Assembly: GCF_001612985.1 (NCBI RefSeq)
Contig: NZ_BDBM01000005.1
Location: 186,001-250,000 of the forward strand
Reading direction: 5' to 3'
Length of the DNA: 64,000 bases
Source: Nocardia gamkensis NBRC 108242
GTDB lineage: Bacteria > Actinomycetota > Actinomycetes > Mycobacteriales > Mycobacteriaceae
The translations under genes were made by a program, and so were the position numbers. The first letter of the stretch is position 1. Each line of letters begins with the position of its first letter. The notes under the pieces are model-generated. The model was not told the DNA's origin. It ran no database searches and was given only the letters and a program-made list of their open reading frames with translations. This document shows positions 1 through 9,865 of this stretch, one piece after another.

Positions 1-2
1 AC

Positions 3-530
3 AACACCAACCTGCGCGACGACGAATACGGCGGTTCCATCGTCAACCGCATGCGGCTGCCCCTCGCGGTGGTGGACGCGGTGACCGGGGCGATCGGCGC
101 TGAACGCACCGCCATCCGGCTCTCGCCGGGCAATCCGCAGTTCAACATGTCCGAGGCCGACCCGGGCCCGCTCTACCGCGCGCTCGTCGCCGAACTCGAC
201 CGGCGCGGCCTGGCGTACCTGCACCTCACCGACGACGACCGCTACCCCGCGCTGCGTGACCTGCGGCCGCGCTGGCACGGCACGCTCATCGCGAACATCG
301 GCGAGAACCGCGAACCGACCACGGCGGCCGGCGCCGAACAGGTGCTGCGCGCCGGCCTCGCCGACTTGGTCTCGTTCGGCAGATCGTTCATCTCCAATCC
401 CGATCTCGTGCACCGCATCCGCTACGACCTGCCCCTGGCTCCCGTTCGCGAGGAATTCCTCTACGGCCGCACCGCCGAGGGCTACAGCGACTATCCGAAC
501 TGGACGGCAGCCGAATTGGTGCGCGACTGA
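3..530 (+). CDS. Old Yellow Enzyme family NADH:flavin oxidoreductase, C-terminal part
   Basis: This is the C-terminal part of an FMN-dependent alkene reductase; the 5' end lies outside the window. The fragment is open from base 3 to the stop at 528-530. It opens with the Old Yellow Enzyme signature NxRxDxYGGS (NLRDDEYGGS). It later carries the FMN-phosphate-binding region of the barrel (SFGRSFISNPDLVHRI). These enzymes reduce the C=C bond of activated alkenes such as enones and nitro-alkenes with NAD(P)H. The physiological substrate cannot be told. The next gene is convergent, so no operon partner is visible. Confidence 0.85.
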   Translation, partial: NTNLRDDEYGGSIVNRMRLPLAVVDAVTGAIGAERTAIRLSPGNPQFNMSEADPGPLYRALVAELDRRGLAYLHLTDDDRYPALRDLRPRWHGTLIANIGENREPTTAAGAEQVLRAGLADLVSFGRSFISNPDLVHRIRYDLPLAPVREEFLYGRTAEGYSDYPNWTAAELVRD

Positions 531-556
531 CCCGCCCCTCCGGAAGGTCGGCGGAC

Positions 557-979
557 TCAGTTCCCCAGCGCACCCCGGATCGAGGCGGCGAGATAATCCA
601 GATCCTCCCGCCGCGGACTGGCCGGGCGACCACGCAAGCCGAAGCCGTCGCCCGGAGTACGCGGGATCACGTGCAGGTGGACGTGGAACACCTCTTGCCC
701 GGCGGTCACCCCGTCCGCCAGAAAGAAATTGACCCCGTCGCACCCCACCTCACTTGCCCGCATCGCCGCCGCGAGCCGCTGCCCCACCTGGAACAACTTA
801 CCCCCGACCACCGGATCGAGCTCCGCCAGACTGCGCGCCGCCACCTTCGGCACCACCAGCAGATGCCCGGGCGTCATCGGCCGAATGTCCATGAACGCCA
901 CCACATCATCGTCCTCGTAGACCTTGCTCGACGGCGCCCGCCCGGCAACGATATCGGCGAAAATCGTGTAGGGATTCAC
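557..979 (-). CDS. HIT family protein
   Basis: A 140-residue histidine-triad protein, full length for the family. The catalytic triad motif HVHLHV lies at residues 99-104. The family fold is also seen in the N-terminal IFxxIVxGxxPSxxVYEDD and in MTPGHLLVVPK near residue 35. HIT proteins are nucleotide hydrolases or transferases, typically acting on AMP-lysine-like phosphoramidates or dinucleoside polyphosphates. The start is a GTG at 979. It is one of two HIT genes in the window (the other starts at 7677), and the two are clearly diverged. It is convergent with the upstream oxidoreductase and no operon partner is evident. Confidence 0.88.
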   Translation of the reverse strand: MNPYTIFADIVAGRAPSSKVYEDDDVVAFMDIRPMTPGHLLVVPKVAARSLAELDPVVGGKLFQVGQRLAAAMRASEVGCDGVNFFLADGVTAGQEVFHVHLHVIPRTPGDGFGLRGRPASPRREDLDYLAASIRGALGN

Positions 980-1184
980 GACCCGCAGCCTATGCGGTCA
1001 TCTGTGGTGTTCGCGCTACGCAATCGCATAGCTCGAACACAACAGGTGCGGCACCATCGAATCAGCTCCTGGCAGTAGCTGGGAGAAGTGGACCCGGCTC
1101 CTCTCCGGACGGTGAGCAGTCGGGTTTCGCGCTATCCGGAGTAGTTGTCGACCTCGACGATTCGTCGCGAAAGGCGTAGTCCCG

Positions 1185-2606
1185 CTAGAGGATCGGCGAC
1201 GGCGAATACCGCGCCGCGTCCGGGTAGCGGTCGACCAGTTTCTGTACCTGCCCGACAACGTCGGCGACCTGCGCTTCGGCCGCGCCGACGAAGGCGGACT
1301 TGTCGGACAGCGCCGCGTCGAGGGCGGGGCGATCGAGGGGGAAGCGCGGGTCGGCGGCGAGGCGGTCCAGCAGGTCGGGTTCGCGGCCCTGCTCGCGCAT
1401 GGCCAGGGCGACCGCTACGGCATGCTCCTTGATGACCTCGTGCGCGGTTTCGCGACCGACACCCGCGCGGACGGCGGCCATGAGCATGCGGGTGGTGGCC
1501 AGGAAGGGGAGGTAACGGTCCAGTTCGCGGGCGACCACCGCGGGGTAGGCGCCGAACTCGGCCAGCACGGTGAGGAAGGTTTCCATCATGCCGTCGATGG
1601 CGAAGAACGCGTCCGGCAGTGCGACGCGGCGGACCACCGAGCAGAACACGTCGCCCTCGTTCCACTGCGCGCCCGCCAGCTCGGCCGCCATCGAGGCGTA
1701 ACCGCGCAGCACCACCTGCAAGCCGTTGACGCGTTCGCAGGAGCGGGTGTTCATCTTGTGCGGCATCGCCGAGCTGCCCACCTGCCCGGGCTGGAAACCT
1801 TCGGTGACCAGCTCGTGCCCGGCCATCAGCCGGATGGTGTGCGCGAACGAGGACGGGCCCGCGCCTACCTGCACCAGCGCGGAGAGCACGTCGTGATCCA
1901 GCGAGCGCGGGTAGACCTGGCCGACGCTGGTGAACACGGTCGCGAAACCCAGGTGCCGGGCCACCTGCTGCTCCAGCCGGGCGAGCTTGGCAGGGTCGCC
2001 GCCGAGCAGGTCGAGCATGTCCTGCGCGGTGCCCATCGGGCCCTTGATCCCGCGCAGCGGGTAACGGTCGATCAGCTCGCGCAGCCTGGTCAGCGCGATC
2101 AGCGATTCGTCGGCGGCGGAGGCGAACCGCTTGCCCAGCGTGGTGGCCTGCGCGGCGACGTTGTGCGAACGGCCCGCCATCACCAGCGCCTGGTATTCGG
2201 CGGCGCGCTCGGCCAGTCGCGCGGCGATCGCGACGCCGTGGGCGTGCACGTGCTCGAGCGAGAGGCGGATCTGCAACTGCTCCACGTTCTCGGTGAGGTC
2301 GCGGCTGGTCATGCCCTTGTGCACGTGCTCGTGCCCGGCCAGCGCGTTGAATTCCTCGATGCGCGCCTTCACGTCGTGCCGGGTGACCCGCTCACGTTCG
2401 GCGATGGAGGCGAGGTCGACCTCGTCGAGCACCCGCTCGTAGTCCGCGATGACCCCGTCGGGCACGTCGACGCCCAGCTCCGCCTGTGCCCGCAGCACCT
2501 CCAGCCACAGCCGCCGCTCGAGGACGATCTTGTGCTCCGGCGACCACAGGTGCACCAGCTCTGGGCTGGCGTAACGGGTGGCGAGGACATTGGGGACGAT
2601 GCTCAC
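1185..2606 (-). CDS. purB: Adenylosuccinate lyase
   Basis: A 473-residue enzyme of the fumarase/aspartase superfamily. It splits fumarate from SAICAR and from adenylosuccinate in purine synthesis. The superfamily signature GSSAMPHKMN is at residues 277-286. The conserved TSRDLTEN stretch (about 100-107) and the SHNVAAQATTLGKR segment (about 147-160) form the other parts of the shared active site. Length and architecture match actinobacterial PurB. purD lies about 3 kb upstream on the same strand, separated by a TetR gene, an aminotransferase gene and a peptidase gene, so the purine genes are clustered but not a tight operon. Confidence 0.95.
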   Translation of the reverse strand: MSIVPNVLATRYASPELVHLWSPEHKIVLERRLWLEVLRAQAELGVDVPDGVIADYERVLDEVDLASIAERERVTRHDVKARIEEFNALAGHEHVHKGMTSRDLTENVEQLQIRLSLEHVHAHGVAIAARLAERAAEYQALVMAGRSHNVAAQATTLGKRFASAADESLIALTRLRELIDRYPLRGIKGPMGTAQDMLDLLGGDPAKLARLEQQVARHLGFATVFTSVGQVYPRSLDHDVLSALVQVGAGPSSFAHTIRLMAGHELVTEGFQPGQVGSSAMPHKMNTRSCERVNGLQVVLRGYASMAAELAGAQWNEGDVFCSVVRRVALPDAFFAIDGMMETFLTVLAEFGAYPAVVARELDRYLPFLATTRMLMAAVRAGVGRETAHEVIKEHAVAVALAMREQGREPDLLDRLAADPRFPLDRPALDAALSDKSAFVGAAEAQVADVVGQVQKLVDRYPDAARYSPSPIL

Positions 2607-2612
2607 GTCCGG

Positions 2613-3311
2613 TCAGTCTAGTGCGCGGTAACGATCCACTTGCTGGGGCGTGGCGCGCACGGGGCCGTCCGCGCTCGCGTAGGCCGCCGGCTCGGGGGTG
2701 GCCGCCCGCGCCGGAGGCGCGACGATGTCGATGACTTCCAGCAGCGCGCCGCGAGCCATCCGCCGCGGTTCGGGGTCGATCTCGGTGAGCGCGGCGACGA
2801 CCGCGCCGTCCACCACCGCGACCAGCCTGCGCAGTTGTTCCGGCCGCACCATCCGGTCGGAGCGGCGCAGCACGTCGGCCAGCAGCTCGTCCAGCTGAGC
2901 GCGCAACCGGAGCTGGACTTCGCGCAGCTCCGGGTGCCGCGCCGAGGCGACCGAACGCTCGTAGCGGGCGATCAGCTGCCCGCGCGCGCCCTCGTCGGGG
3001 CCGTCGCTGCCCACCAGCAGGTCGAGCACCAGGTCGACGGTGGCCTCGGCGCCGCGGCGGCGGTGGCTGACCTCGCCGACCCGCCTGCGCATCGCGTCCA
3101 GCTCGGCATTGCCGCTGAACTCGACCGCCCGGGCGATGAGGTCGTCCAGGGATTCGAAGTAGTAGGTGGTCGACGCCAGGGGCAGATCAGCGCGCGTGGC
3201 AACCGAACGGTGCCGCACCGCCTCGAACCCGCCTTCGAGCAGGAGTTCGGCGGCGGCGGCTATCAAAGCCTGGCGACGCCGTTCGCCTTTCGGGGTCGTC
3301 GCGGTGATCAC
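2613..3311 (-). CDS. TetR family transcriptional regulator
   Basis: A 232-residue regulator. The N-terminal helix-turn-helix occupies about residues 12-58, with the usual recognition-helix pattern ending in TTYYFESLDDLI. The C-terminal ligand domain is rich in Arg and Leu and is not assignable to a ligand. The GTG start at 3311 is the earliest in-frame start. The stop is 6 bp from the purB start, so it may be co-transcribed with purB. The target is unknown. Confidence 0.85.
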   Translation of the reverse strand: MITATTPKGERRRQALIAAAAELLLEGGFEAVRHRSVATRADLPLASTTYYFESLDDLIARAVEFSGNAELDAMRRRVGEVSHRRRGAEATVDLVLDLLVGSDGPDEGARGQLIARYERSVASARHPELREVQLRLRAQLDELLADVLRRSDRMVRPEQLRRLVAVVDGAVVAALTEIDPEPRRMARGALLEVIDIVAPPARAATPEPAAYASADGPVRATPQQVDRYRALD

Positions 3312-3438
3312 CGTGCCATCGTGCCAGTCGTCATCAGTTCTTCCAGGGGAAATCAGCGAGGAAAAGCAACCAAGGTTGTTTTACCGCATCCGCGCGGCCA
3401 GGGTGCCGAACTGCGGAAAGTTCTTGCCGGGCAGGGCA

Positions 3439-4608
3439 TCACCCACCTAGATAGTGCCCTAGACGCAGCAGCGCCGCCTCGATGTCGGCGGTGGCTCCGG
3501 CGAACGAGAAACGTACCGTGCGGTGTCCGTTGACAGTGTCGAAATCCACCCCCGGCGCGAGCGCGACGCCCGTGTGGTTCAGCACGTCGGCGCACCAGGC
3601 GCGGGAGTCGTCGGTAAGGTGCCCGATGTCGGCGTAGGCGTAGAAGGCGCCGTCGGCGGGGGCGAGGTCGGCGATGCCCAGTTTCGGCAGCCCGTCCAGC
3701 AGCAACCGCCGGTTCACCGCGTACCGCCGGACGTGCCCGTCGAGTTCCTCCTTGGCCTCGGCGCCGAAGGCGTGCAGCGCCGCGTACTGGGAGATGGCGG
3801 GCGGGCACACGGTCAGGTTCGAGGCCAGCCGCTGCAACGCGGGGCGCAGCCCGCTCGGGGCCAGCATCCAGCCCAGCCGCCAGCCGGTCATGGAGAAGTA
3901 TTTGGACACCGAGCCGATCACCACCGCTTCCCGCGAGGTCTCCCAGGCCGACGAGGTCGCGTTGTCGGCGCCCACGCTGTCGTAGGTGATGCCGTGGTAG
4001 ATCTCGTCCGAGATCAGCAGGGTGCCGTGCTCCTCGCACCAGCGGGCCAGCGCGGCGAGTTCGGCGGGGGCGATCACGGTGCCGGTGGGGTTGGCGGGGC
4101 TGGCCACCACGAGCCCGGCGGGCGGCTCCGGGAGCGCCTCGAGCATGGCGACGGTGGGCTGGAATCTGGTCTGCGCGCCGCAGTCGAGTTCGAGCACCCG
4201 GCAGCCGAGCGCGGCGAGGGTGTTGCGATAGGCCGGATAACCGGGACGCGCGACCACGATGGTGTCGCCCGGGTCGAACGCGGCCAGGAAGATCAGCGAG
4301 AACGCGCCGGACGAGCCGGTCGTCACCACCACGTCGTCCGGATCGACCCGGTAACCATAGGTGTCTCGATGGTGTTCGGCGATCGCCTCCCGGATCGCCA
4401 GGATGCCGAAAGTCTCGGTGTAACCGAGCAATTCGGACCGAATGGCCAGTTCGGTCGCGCGCAGGACCGGCGCGGGCGCGGGCGTCGACGGCTGCCCGGC
4501 GGCGAGCACGAGCACATCACCGTGCGTCCGTGCGCGTTCCGCGGCGGCTTTCCAGACATCCATCACGTAGAAAGGTGGAATGGTCGACCGGCGAGATTCT
4601 CTGGACAC
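3439..4608 (-). CDS. PLP-dependent class I/II aminotransferase
   Basis: A 389-residue fold-type I aminotransferase. Visible landmarks are the substrate loop ASPANPTGT, the PLP-ring stretch ISDEIYHG, the Schiff-base lysine in SVSKYFSMTGWRLGW, and the arginine near the C-terminus in HRTVRFSF that holds the substrate carboxylate. The start is a GTG at 4608. In Mtb an aminotransferase also lies near purD and purB, which supports local synteny. The amino-acid substrate cannot be read from the sequence; aspartate/alanine-type enzymes look most alike. Confidence 0.85.
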   Translation of the reverse strand: MSRESRRSTIPPFYVMDVWKAAAERARTHGDVLVLAAGQPSTPAPAPVLRATELAIRSELLGYTETFGILAIREAIAEHHRDTYGYRVDPDDVVVTTGSSGAFSLIFLAAFDPGDTIVVARPGYPAYRNTLAALGCRVLELDCGAQTRFQPTVAMLEALPEPPAGLVVASPANPTGTVIAPAELAALARWCEEHGTLLISDEIYHGITYDSVGADNATSSAWETSREAVVIGSVSKYFSMTGWRLGWMLAPSGLRPALQRLASNLTVCPPAISQYAALHAFGAEAKEELDGHVRRYAVNRRLLLDGLPKLGIADLAPADGAFYAYADIGHLTDDSRAWCADVLNHTGVALAPGVDFDTVNGHRTVRFSFAGATADIEAALLRLGHYLGG

Positions 4609-4662
4609 TCGACAGACGGTAGAGCACCTATTACCGCGCGGCCGCGGTTATGGTCTCCCCTG

Positions 4663-5649
4663 ATGCTCGATAAGTCTCGACGAGGCGGGCTCGACCGAGT
4701 GCGCGGAGTGGCCGGTGTCGGCGTCATTCCGCGCGACTGGCGCGCGCGCTCGCCGCGACGATCCGGCAGGCGGCTCATCGGGGGTGGCGGCAAGCTCGAT
4801 CCCCGCGCCCTGTGGGCGCGCCGCCGCCACCTGCGAGCCTGGTGGGAGCGCAAACCGGACCCGCGCGACCTGTGGCGGCGCAAACCCAGCGGCGAGGAGT
4901 TGCTCGCACTGGCGCGCAAGCACCAGGTGCTGCTGGCCGGGCTCGTCGCGACCGCGGTTTTCGCCGCGGGCGACACGTCGTTCGCCGGGACGGTCACCGG
5001 TCGCACTCCCGCGCCGGATCGCGGCCAGCGCGTGGCCGTGGCGTATCCACCGCAGATGCAGAGCACCCCACCGTCGGTGACTCGGCTGCTGAACGCGATC
5101 GCCAATGGTGAGCGACTGCGCGAGCAGGCTGTGGTCGCTGCCGCCGCGCGCGCGACGCTGGAACGCGCGAAGGCCGAGGCGGCCGCCGCCGTCGCCGGTG
5201 AGCGTCAGCCGTGGATGACCGCGACCGCACCGGTGCAGCCAGGGGCGATGCCACCGAGCGGCCGGGGCTTCGCGCTGCCCGCGCACGGCGTCTTCACCTC
5301 GGGCTTCGGGTCGCGCTGGGGCACCTTCCACGCCGGCATCGACATCGCGGGCCCGATCGGCACCCCGATCTACGCGGTCGCCGACGGCACGGTCATCGAC
5401 GCGGGACCGGCGCAGGGCTTCGGGCTGTGGGTGCGCATCCGCCACGACGACGGCAGCATCACCGTCTACGGGCACATGTACGACTTCTTCGTCTCGGTCG
5501 GCGAGCGGGTGCCCGCGGGAATGCAGATCGCCCGCATGGGCAACCGCGGCGACTCCACCGGCCCGCACCTGCACTTCGAGGTGATCGTCGGCGGGCAGCA
5601 CGTGGACCCGCAGCAGTGGCTGGCGGTGCGCGGGCTCACGTTCGGCTGA
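4663..5649 (+). CDS. M23 family peptidase, membrane-anchored LytM-type
   Basis: A 328-residue protein with a very basic cytoplasmic N-terminus (residues 1-87, many Arg) and a single hydrophobic segment at about 88-102. A short Ala-rich helical stretch follows (about 150-180), then a C-terminal LytM domain (about 203-322). Zinc ligands are visible: H223 and D227 in FHAGIDIA, and H304 in PHLHFE, with H302 as the usual catalytic histidine. M23 enzymes cut peptidoglycan cross-bridges. All expected ligands are present, so it should be active rather than a degenerate activator. The start is the ATG after the divergent aminotransferase; the open frame upstream is antisense to that gene. Confidence 0.87.
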   Translation: MLDKSRRGGLDRVRGVAGVGVIPRDWRARSPRRSGRRLIGGGGKLDPRALWARRRHLRAWWERKPDPRDLWRRKPSGEELLALARKHQVLLAGLVATAVFAAGDTSFAGTVTGRTPAPDRGQRVAVAYPPQMQSTPPSVTRLLNAIANGERLREQAVVAAAARATLERAKAEAAAAVAGERQPWMTATAPVQPGAMPPSGRGFALPAHGVFTSGFGSRWGTFHAGIDIAGPIGTPIYAVADGTVIDAGPAQGFGLWVRIRHDDGSITVYGHMYDFFVSVGERVPAGMQIARMGNRGDSTGPHLHFEVIVGGQHVDPQQWLAVRGLTFG

Positions 5650-5845
5650 GGAACGCACGCCTCGCTCAGCGGCATCGGAACGACTCCGCGCACGCGAGGA
5701 TCGGCCCGCGGCGAGTGGTGGCCGAAGACCGTCGACCACGGGTTCGGTCACCTGGCCGCAGCGGTTCGCGCCCGCGCGGTCGAACCGGCTGCCGACCGAG
5801 CGCAGGATCACCGACCGTCGGTGCGTAGTCCGCCGAGCCGCAGGC

Positions 5846-7117
5846 TCAGACCTCGATGCGACCTTCGACGGCGGCCAAACCGATGTCCGTGCGGTAGTGG
5901 CTGCCCGGCAGCTTGATGGCGGCGATCCGGTCGTAGGCGCGGGTGCGGGCCTCCGCGAGGTCGGCGCCGACGCCGACCACGTTCAGCACCCGTCCGCCCG
6001 CGGAGATCAGAGCGCCGTCCTCGCGCTGCGTAGTGCCCGCGTGCAGCACCGTCGCGTTCTCGTCGAGCGCGCCCTCGCCCGCCCCCGAGATCGCGTCGCC
6101 GAGGCGCGGGTGGCCCGGGTAGTTCTCCGCGGCGAGCACCACGGTGATCGCCGAGCCGTCGCGCCAGCGCGGCGGGGCGACCTGCGCCAGCGTGCCCGTG
6201 GCGGTGGCGTACAGCAGTTCACCGAGTGGGCTGTCCAGCAGCGCGAGCACCGCCTGCGTCTCGGGATCGCCGAAGCGGCAGTTGAATTCGACCACGGCGG
6301 GACCGGCCGCGCCGATCGCCAGCCCGGCATAGAGCAGGCCGGAGAACCCGCTGCCACGCCGCACCAACTCGGCCGCAACGGGTTTCACCACGTCCTCGAC
6401 GATGGCGGTGACGGCCGATTCGGGCAGCCAGGGCAGCGGCGTGTAAGCGCCCATGCCGCCGGTGTTGGGCCCGGTGTCACCGTCACCGACGCGCTTGTGG
6501 TCCTGCGCGGGCAGCAGCGGGACCACCGTCTCGCCGTCGACCAGGCAGAACAGCGAGACTTCCGGTCCGTCCAGGAACGATTCCAGCAGCACCGGGTGGC
6601 CCTGCTCGAGCAGTTCGGCCCCGTGCTCGCGCGCGGCGGAGCGGTCGGCGGTCACCACCACGCCCTTGCCCGCGGCGAGTCCGTCGTCCTTCACCACCCA
6701 GGTGGGACCGAAGCGGTCGAGCGCGTCGTCCAGCTCGGCCGGGTTGTCCACCACCTCGCTGTGCGCGGTGCGCACGCCCGCCGCGGACATCACATCCTTG
6801 GCGAATGCCTTGGAACCCTCGATCCGGGCGGCCGCGGCCGACGGGCCGAAGCACGGGATACCGGCGACTCGCAGCGCGTCGGCGACGCCGAGCACCAGCG
6901 GGACCTCGGGACCGATCACCACCAGGTCGGCGTCCACCTCGGTGGCCAGCGCGACGACGTCCTCGGCGGCGCAGGGGTCGACCGGGCGGACCTGCGCGTG
7001 CTGGGCGATGCCCGCGTTGCCGGGGGCGGCGAAGAGCGCGGTCACCGCGGGGTCCCGGCGCAGGGCCAGGACGAGGGCATGTTCACGGGCTCCGGAACCG
7101 ATGACGAGTACACGCAC
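5846..7117 (-). CDS. purD: Phosphoribosylamine--glycine ligase
   Basis: A 423-residue ATP-grasp enzyme that joins glycine to phosphoribosylamine, the second step of purine synthesis. The N-terminus [15 protein letters not shown] is diagnostic for PurD and fixes the start at a GTG at 7117; the frame stays open to 7222, but that extension is non-conserved in character. The ATP-grasp centre is seen in the [15 protein letters not shown] segment, and the metal-binding region in [15 protein letters not shown]. Length is normal for the family. Confidence 0.95.
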   Translation of the reverse strand: MRVLVIGSGAREHALVLALRRDPAVTALFAAPGNAGIAQHAQVRPVDPCAAEDVVALATEVDADLVVIGPEVPLVLGVADALRVAGIPCFGPSAAAARIEGSKAFAKDVMSAAGVRTAHSEVVDNPAELDDALDRFGPTWVVKDDGLAAGKGVVVTADRSAAREHGAELLEQGHPVLLESFLDGPEVSLFCLVDGETVVPLLPAQDHKRVGDGDTGPNTGGMGAYTPLPWLPESAVTAIVEDVVKPVAAELVRRGSGFSGLLYAGLAIGAAGPAVVEFNCRFGDPETQAVLALLDSPLGELLYATATGTLAQVAPPRWRDGSAITVVLAAENYPGHPRLGDAISGAGEGALDENATVLHAGTTQREDGALISAGGRVLNVVGVGADLAEARTRAYDRIAAIKLPGSHYRTDIGLAAVEGRIEV

Positions 7118-7239
7118 GGCAGACAGCCTAAACGAGCCGTTCGCCGTCTTCGCCGCTGCCGGTGCGCGCGAAGGGGATGATGAATAGGGACAACGGATGT
7201 GGGGCCTGACCGCTCCTGCCACCGGAGCACCCGAAGGAA

Positions 7240-7626
7240 GTGCTGAGAATGGGTCTGATCGACGGACTGATGGGCAACGCCGGCCGGATCGATCCGGCGC
7301 AGGCGCAACAGGAGTACGGCAAGCTCCTCGGCAGCGGTGAACAGGTCTATGCCGCCTACCTGCTGGTTCGGGACGCGATGCTGTTCACGAACCGCCGCCT
7401 GATCCTCATCGACAAGCAGGGCGTCACCGGCCGCAAGGTGAGCTACCACAGCGTGCCGTATCGCGCGATCACCCATTTCTCGGTGGAGACCGCCGGCACC
7501 TTCGATCTGGACGCCGAGCTGGCCATCTGGATCGCGGGCACCGCCGAACCGCTGCTGAAGCGGTTCAACCGGCAGGTGGACATCTACGAGGTGCAGGGCA
7601 TCCTGTCGCACTTCGTCGCGGTGTAG
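7240..7626 (+). CDS. PH domain-containing protein
   Basis: A 128-residue small protein of the bacterial pleckstrin-homology type. The pattern [19 protein letters not shown] followed by [21 protein letters not shown] is characteristic of this fold. The C-terminus contains a further beta strand and helix ([12 protein letters not shown]). A GTG at 7240 or the ATG at 7249 can be the start; the GAAGGA at about 7233 favours the ATG. Function is unknown. It is divergent from purD and precedes a HIT gene by 50 bp. Confidence 0.8.
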   Translation: MLRMGLIDGLMGNAGRIDPAQAQQEYGKLLGSGEQVYAAYLLVRDAMLFTNRRLILIDKQGVTGRKVSYHSVPYRAITHFSVETAGTFDLDAELAIWIAGTAEPLLKRFNRQVDIYEVQGILSHFVAV

Positions 7627-7676
7627 CGCGGGCCGGTCCGGCGCCCCGGCGCACCGCCCGGTCTACGCTGCGGGAC

Positions 7677-8102
7677 ATGGCTTCTGTCTTCAGCGCGATC
7701 ATCGCCGGTCAGCTCCCGGGCCGTTTCGTCTGGGAGGACGACGAGTTCGTCGGCTTCCTCACCATCGCCCCGGTCACGCCTGGTCACACCCTCGTGGTGC
7801 CTCGCAAAGAGATCGACCAGTGGCAGGACGTCGAGGCCGACACCTTCGCCCGGCTCACCGCCGTCGCCCAGAAGATCGGCCAGGCCGTGCGTGCGGCCTG
7901 GGAGGCCCCGCGCGCCGGTCTGCTGATCGCGGGCTTGGAGGTGCCGCACCTGCACGTCCATGTGTTCCCCGCCTTCTCGATGGGCAACTTCGACATCTCC
8001 GGCGCCGACCCGAATCCGAGCCCCGAGTCCCTGGACGAGGCCCAGGCCAAGATCAAGCAGGCGCTGCGCGACCTCGGCCACGGCGCCAACGTCCCCGACT
8101 GA
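7677..8102 (+). CDS. HIT family protein
   Basis: A 141-residue histidine-triad hydrolase. The triad HLHVHV is at residues 91-96, and [15 protein letters not shown] near residue 31 is the second family hallmark. It is a second HIT paralogue in the window, and the two differ strongly outside the motifs. It is followed by a long hairpin before the convergent cell-wall hydrolase gene. Confidence 0.88.
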   Translation: MASVFSAIIAGQLPGRFVWEDDEFVGFLTIAPVTPGHTLVVPRKEIDQWQDVEADTFARLTAVAQKIGQAVRAAWEAPRAGLLIAGLEVPHLHVHVFPAFSMGNFDISGADPNPSPESLDEAQAKIKQALRDLGHGANVPD

Positions 8103-8115
8103 ATCGCGTTCGGAG

Positions 8116-8144
8116 AGGTCCGGCCGCGGCTCGCGGTCGGACCT
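8116..8144. terminator. Bidirectional hairpin terminator
   Basis: A 13-bp stem (8116-8128 against 8132-8144, one G.U pair) with a 3-nt loop lies between two convergent genes, the HIT gene and the cell-wall hydrolase gene. No strong T-tract follows, as is common in high-GC actinobacteria. Confidence 0.6.
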
Positions 8145-8155
8145 TCCGCTTTCCG

Positions 8156-9865
8156 TCAACCCACGTCGTGCAGCGGAGTATCCACCCCTCCGACCGCCAC
8201 CGTCGCGAGCGTCTGGGCCGGTGTCCAATAGATCCGGCCGTGCTCGAAATCCTGATAGGTGCCGGTGTCCCAGGAGATCTCGTCGCTCGCCGGCCAGCCC
8301 AGCGGCCCGTTCTCGTAACCCGCGCGGTTCCAGCGGTCGCGGATCGCGCCGTGCACCCAGTAGACGCTGCCGCTGGATTGCCGTCGGTAGAGCGCCCCGC
8401 CCTGGAAGCCTTGCACCTCACCCGCCGTCTGGCCGTCCGGCCCGGACAGCACGGCACGGTCGGTGATCGGGTAGCCGAGCGGACCCGCCTCCCAGCCCAA
8501 CTGCTCGAACTTTCCCCACAGCGTCTCCGGGATGGCGTGCGCACCGGTATCCGGATGCCAATAGATGTACCCGTGCTCGAACTGGGCGAAGCGGCCCGCG
8601 CCGTCGGGCGTCGCGTTCTCACCCTGCGTGATCCGGGCGCCCAGCCAGGGATTCGCGGCCGCGCAATCGTTGATCGCGTTCGGTTCCGACCCGGTCGGCT
8701 CGCCGGTGGCGAAACCGCGCACGTCGTCGGCGAAGACGTCCCAGGGGAAATTCGGTCCCACGTCGGTGTGCGTGCCGATGCCGAGACACTCGGTGACGTA
8801 CTTATGGTCGGAGATGCCCTGGCGCCGCTGATAAGGCGGCGCGATGACATACGTGTCGAACCCGTATTTGCGCGCGTCCTGCACCGCGAGCCAGGCCGCG
8901 ATCCGGATGTCGTCGCGGATGCTCAGCCAGTCGTTGCGGCTCCACGCGACGCGGCTGCCCGCGAAGCAGAGGTTGATCGTGAACGAGTTCGCGTCCAGCA
9001 CGGACCAACTGGCCAGATCGGTGTCGACCACGTCTACCACCACTCGATCGCGCACGGTGTAGTGGTAGCTCACCCCATTCGCCGGATTGTTCAGGTAGTT
9101 GGCCAGGCTCTCGGCCGTTCCGTTGCCTTCCTGAGTGTGCAGCAGGAAGTTCTCGACGCGTGCCCCGTGCCTGCTGGAGGCGGAGTCGCCCATTCGGTCC
9201 AATTCGACGTAATCCGGCTTCTGCATGACTCCCCCTGGATTCGAGATGGCCTTCGACCACTGGCCGTAGTCGTCGGCGAGGACTTTGTTCACATCCACTA
9301 CGACGCCTGCGACCCGGTCGCGGTCGATGCGAATCTGATGGAGGTGCGCGGCGGGATGGTCGCCGTTGATCGAGGAATCGCCGGACCAGTTGTGTTGCCA
9401 GAACCAACAGGCGACACCGTCCTCGAGTGCCCAGTCGATGCACCGGGCATTGCCGTACATACCGGTCCATTCCCATCCGACCACCGATGCCCAGCCCCGG
9501 AGAAACGGAGCGATCAGCGAATTCCACTCCGCCAAAGACGGATTCGCGTCGACCGGGGCATACAGCGGACGGAAACGGGGCCCGCCGGCCGCGAGGTGAT
9601 AATCCAGCGCGATCCGCGCATGACGCACGCCAGCGTCGTAACCGCCTTTCCAATCCGACGTCTCACCCTTGCCGTACTGGTAATTGCTCACTATCTCGAG
9701 CCCCATGGCGCGCAATCGGTCGCAGTATTCCCGCCGCAGCGGCTTCGCCCCGAAATTCGTGCCAGGACGGGAATCGCTGAAGTAACCGATGACGCCCGCG
9801 TATCCGGCGTCCTTGATCGCTTGCGGATCGATGAGTGCGGCGGAGAAGTCGATCAGCTCAGTCAT
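8156..9865 (-). CDS. Three-domain cell-wall hydrolase: DUF1906 GH-like + amidase + LGFP repeats
   Basis: A 569-residue protein with three parts. Residues 1-205 are a glycoside-hydrolase-like DUF1906 (Rv2525c-type) barrel, with TELIDFSAALID at the N-terminus and acidic residues in YAPVDANP. Residues about 225-385 are an N-acetylmuramoyl-L-alanine amidase/PGRP-like domain with candidate zinc ligands H243 (LLHTQEG) and H366 (GTHTDVGP), plus H268 (SYHYT). Residues about 405-555 hold LGFP repeats (GPLGYPITD, GPLGWPASD), which bind the cell wall in mycolata. No signal peptide is visible, as in phage lysins. The start is the ATG at 9865, where the DUF1906 domain begins. A cell-wall hydrolase or prophage-derived endolysin is the most likely role. 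Confidence 0.82.
   Translation of the reverse strand: MTELIDFSAALIDPQAIKDAGYAGVIGYFSDSRPGTNFGAKPLRREYCDRLRAMGLEIVSNYQYGKGETSDWKGGYDAGVRHARIALDYHLAAGGPRFRPLYAPVDANPSLAEWNSLIAPFLRGWASVVGWEWTGMYGNARCIDWALEDGVACWFWQHNWSGDSSINGDHPAAHLHQIRIDRDRVAGVVVDVNKVLADDYGQWSKAISNPGGVMQKPDYVELDRMGDSASSRHGARVENFLLHTQEGNGTAESLANYLNNPANGVSYHYTVRDRVVVDVVDTDLASWSVLDANSFTINLCFAGSRVAWSRNDWLSIRDDIRIAAWLAVQDARKYGFDTYVIAPPYQRRQGISDHKYVTECLGIGTHTDVGPNFPWDVFADDVRGFATGEPTGSEPNAINDCAAANPWLGARITQGENATPDGAGRFAQFEHGYIYWHPDTGAHAIPETLWGKFEQLGWEAGPLGYPITDRAVLSGPDGQTAGEVQGFQGGALYRRQSSGSVYWVHGAIRDRWNRAGYENGPLGWPASDEISWDTGTYQDFEHGRIYWTPAQTLATVAVGGVDTPLHDVG

Noticed and set aside
5650..5845. Possible small gene or riboswitch between the peptidase and purD
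   Set aside because: No ribosome-binding site with a plausible frame and no recognisable RNA element was seen.
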